A DNA stretch of 7,557 bases, taken from contig CAIVCU010000354.1 in NCBI GenBank assembly GCA_903904495.1, forward strand, positions 1-7,557. The letters are read 5' to 3'. Position 1 is the first letter of the stretch. Each line of letters begins with the position of its first letter. The position numbers and the translations under genes were made by a program. Below are positions 5,999-7,557 of this stretch, one piece after another. Source of the stretch: an uncultured Chlorobiaceae bacterium. Its GTDB lineage: Bacteria; Bacteroidota; Chlorobiia; Chlorobiales; Chlorobiaceae. The notes below the pieces were generated by a model. The model was not told the DNA's origin and searched no databases. It saw nothing but the letters and a program-made list of their open reading frames with translations.

Positions 5999-7174
5999 CT
6001 ATTGACAAAAACAGTCAGAACCCCGTTTTCCGGACTCTGCTAAACTGCCAGATTCACCGTTAACCATTTTCTGATACCGATCAATCACGACACTGTTAAT
6101 AGCAGACCATGACTTCGTCTCTGCAAAAGCCAGACCGCGAGCTTTAAGTTCCCGGCACAGGACAGAATTCCCAAATAATCCCAGACATTTACTAAAAAAG
6201 TCATCAACATCTCCTGATCGGGCAACAAGTCCACCTCCAGATTTCTCCACAATATCCCGGCATCCCCCTTCGTTCGAAACCACCACCGGAAGACCGGAAG
6301 CAAGAGCTTCAAGCGCAACATTACAAAAGGCCTCTGTTATTGATGGAAAAAGAAAAATATCTCCACTTGCGTATGTCTCCGAAAGTTGATCTCCGGTCAG
6401 ATAGCCGGGAAATACAGCCTGCGGCATTCTTCGTTTCATTTCCGCTTCCTTCGGCCCGGAACCTATCATAACAAATCGTATTCTGTCAGCGTAGCCCGCC
6501 TTCATAAACCGGTCGTAAACCTTCATGACGACATCAATATCCTTGTAATGCACAAAACGGCCGGCATAGACAAATACAGTTTTGCCGTTTGCATTCCAGG
6601 CTGAACGAAGTTTTTCGGAACGGTGAGATGGATCAAAAATCTCCTTGTCTACCCCCCTCGACCATATCTCAATATTTCTGATCTTCTGATCTTCAAGTTT
6701 CCGACGGACAATCTCATTTGGGGCAAACACAACATCACAGCAGTTATAGAACCATGTCAGATATTTCCAGAACGTCCTTTCGGCAAACTTGAGACGGTAG
6801 TACTTAAGATATGAGGGGAAATCCGTGTGAAAAGCGGAAGCCAGCGGCAGTGATTTTTGTTTTGCGTAGAGGAGAAATTTTCTTCCGACAAAATCCGGTG
6901 TCGAAATATGCACGATATCAGGAGCAAATGCATCAAGCTGCCGCTTTGTGTCGGAGCTGAAAAAGCCGAGTTTGTAGTCGGGATACTGAGGTATCGGTAC
7001 CGAAGGTACCGCGTGTACGGTTAAACCATTATGATTATCCAGAGGTGAAACATCAGGAGACCATACCGTAACCCGATGACCGTTATCTCTGAATGAAGAA
7101 ACCAGCTCTGAGATGGATTTTACTGCACCGTCCTTGTCTTTGACATAAGTCCCCGAGTATAAGGCGATCTTCAT
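5999..7174 (-). CDS. Glycosyltransferase, GT4-like (group 1) family
   Basis: The 391-residue chain has the GT-B layout. The N-terminal domain starts MKIALYSGTY and has GHRVTVWSP, DIVHISTPDF and FHTDFPSYLKYY, the last typical of mannosyltransferase-like and SqdX-like GT4 enzymes. The C-terminal domain has VFVYAGRFVHYKDID, RFVMIGSGP and the sugar-nucleotide site FPSITEAFCNVALEALASGL. Within that site the E-x7-E pair is Glu281 and Glu289, followed by PVVVSNEGG. It should move a sugar from a nucleotide donor to a lipid or polysaccharide at the membrane surface; donor and acceptor cannot be told from sequence. The start at 7174 is chosen because family members begin at MKIAL. However, no ribosome-binding site precedes it, while an in-frame ATG at 7276 follows AAAAGGTGAA and would add 34 residues. 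It is the first gene of the cluster with gnd and zwf. Confidence 0.88.
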   Translation of the reverse strand: MKIALYSGTYVKDKDGAVKSISELVSSFRDNGHRVTVWSPDVSPLDNHNGLTVHAVPSVPIPQYPDYKLGFFSSDTKRQLDAFAPDIVHISTPDFVGRKFLLYAKQKSLPLASAFHTDFPSYLKYYRLKFAERTFWKYLTWFYNCCDVVFAPNEIVRRKLEDQKIRNIEIWSRGVDKEIFDPSHRSEKLRSAWNANGKTVFVYAGRFVHYKDIDVVMKVYDRFMKAGYADRIRFVMIGSGPKEAEMKRRMPQAVFPGYLTGDQLSETYASGDIFLFPSITEAFCNVALEALASGLPVVVSNEGGCRDIVEKSGGGLVARSGDVDDFFSKCLGLFGNSVLCRELKARGLAFAETKSWSAINSVVIDRYQKMVNGESGSLAESGKRGSDCFCQ

Positions 7175-7513
7175 AAAGAGAGGGACAATATCCAAATAAT
7201 TGATTGAGTCTCCATGCTGTGTCAGAATGAAAACCCTTTCAGTGAACCATAAGCAATCATGAACAAAAGGTAACATTTCACCTTTTTCCCCGGAGAAACA
7301 TCAACTATATAATTATATTATAACAACTTAGATAAATTATAGTTCGTTGTAATTAGCCTCAACTTTACAAAAACATTACAATTCAACCCATTTTCCCGTT
7401 TTTCGAACCGTCTATACTGTATAAGGAATATTCTGGGAAGCTCCAGTAAGATAAGAAATAGAGATAACAGTTATTTAAAAACACAATATATTTTACTCTT
7501 CTAAAAGGTAGCA
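7175..7513 (-). promoter_or_regulatory. AT-rich leader and promoter region of the glycosyltransferase-gnd-zwf cluster
   Basis: The part 7277-7513 is strongly AT-rich with no believable gene. On the minus strand it carries TATAAT at 7336-7341, with TTGAGG 15 bases upstream at 7357-7362. Two overlapping TATAAT boxes lie at 7317-7322 and 7312-7317. Transcription from these would give a 5' leader of about 130 bases before the ATG at 7174. The part 7175-7276 is open in frame with the glycosyltransferase. Palindromes ATATAATTATAT (7307-7318) and TATACTGTATA (7413-7423) are possible regulator sites or simply the result of AT-rich composition. I see no riboswitch-like fold. Confidence 0.4.
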
Positions 7514-7557
7514 TTATGTAGCATGGTCGCCTACGTTCGGACGCCGCGTCTTTTCAC
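7514..7557 (-). CDS. Possible 3' end of a minus-strand gene cut by the right edge
   Basis: Base composition changes sharply near 7521 from AT-rich spacer to GC-rich sequence, which suggests a gene edge. One minus-strand frame is open from the edge to a TAA at 7514-7516 and reads EKTRRPNVGDHAT. A rival is a plus-strand start at 7523 reading MVAYVRTPRLF, open to the window end, with a poorly placed AAAAGG upstream. The visible sequence is too short to name a product or to choose firmly between strands. Confidence 0.25.
   Translation of the reverse strand, partial: EKTRRPNVGDHAT

Noticed and set aside
6989..7011. Repeated GGTACC-type palindromes inside the glycosyltransferase gene
   Set aside because: They arise from repeated Val-Pro/Ser-Val-Pro codons in a coding segment and do not need another explanation.
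1..7557. CRISPR array, toxin-antitoxin pair, retron, phage defence or insertion sequence
   Set aside because: No regularly spaced repeats, reverse transcriptase, nuclease, transposase or small paired genes are visible in any frame; the coding space is filled by housekeeping and envelope-type genes.

Overview
The window holds six well-supported protein genes in about 7.5 kb. GC content is moderate, and the spacers are markedly AT-rich. It reads as an ordinary chromosomal segment. The style of the three pentose-phosphate enzymes, especially the short-form 6-phosphogluconate dehydrogenase next to zwf, resembles green sulfur bacteria (Chlorobiaceae) or a relative. That assignment is an impression from protein style, not a computed match. 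I see no tRNA, rRNA, CRISPR array, insertion sequence or prophage gene.

Layout, left to right. (1) 1-287 is mostly non-coding: a possible 3' end of a plus-strand gene lies at the extreme left, followed by two perfect palindromes. (2) 288-1718, minus strand, is a two-gene unit: a multi-pass membrane protein is transcribed first, then an exported SIMPL-domain (DUF541) protein. (3) 1918-2613, minus strand, is a stand-alone DUF2278 (YukJ-like) gene of unknown function. (4) 2832-3644, plus strand, is 6-phosphogluconolactonase (pgl), divergent from the DUF2278 gene. (5) 3635-7174, minus strand, is a tight cluster read as glycosyltransferase, then gnd, then zwf, with gaps of 15 and 12 bases. The ends of zwf and pgl overlap tail to tail by 10 bases. 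(6) 7175-7513 is AT-rich leader and promoter DNA, followed by a more GC-rich right edge that is probably a cut gene.

Functionally, zwf, pgl and gnd together encode the whole oxidative pentose phosphate branch: glucose-6-phosphate to 6-phosphogluconolactone to 6-phosphogluconate to ribulose-5-phosphate plus CO2. The enzymes sit in two convergent transcription units. Sequence signatures suggest the two dehydrogenases use different cofactors: an Arg typical of NADP+ users in G6PDH and an Asp typical of NAD+ users in 6PGDH. The family-4-like glycosyltransferase at the head of the zwf cluster is the unexpected partner.

I found no convincing undescribed multi-gene system. The most useful leads are the predicted cofactor split, the pgl/zwf antisense overlap, the absence of Shine-Dalgarno sequences before gnd and zwf, the uncertain start of the glycosyltransferase, and the uncharacterised DUF2278 and SIMPL/membrane-protein genes.
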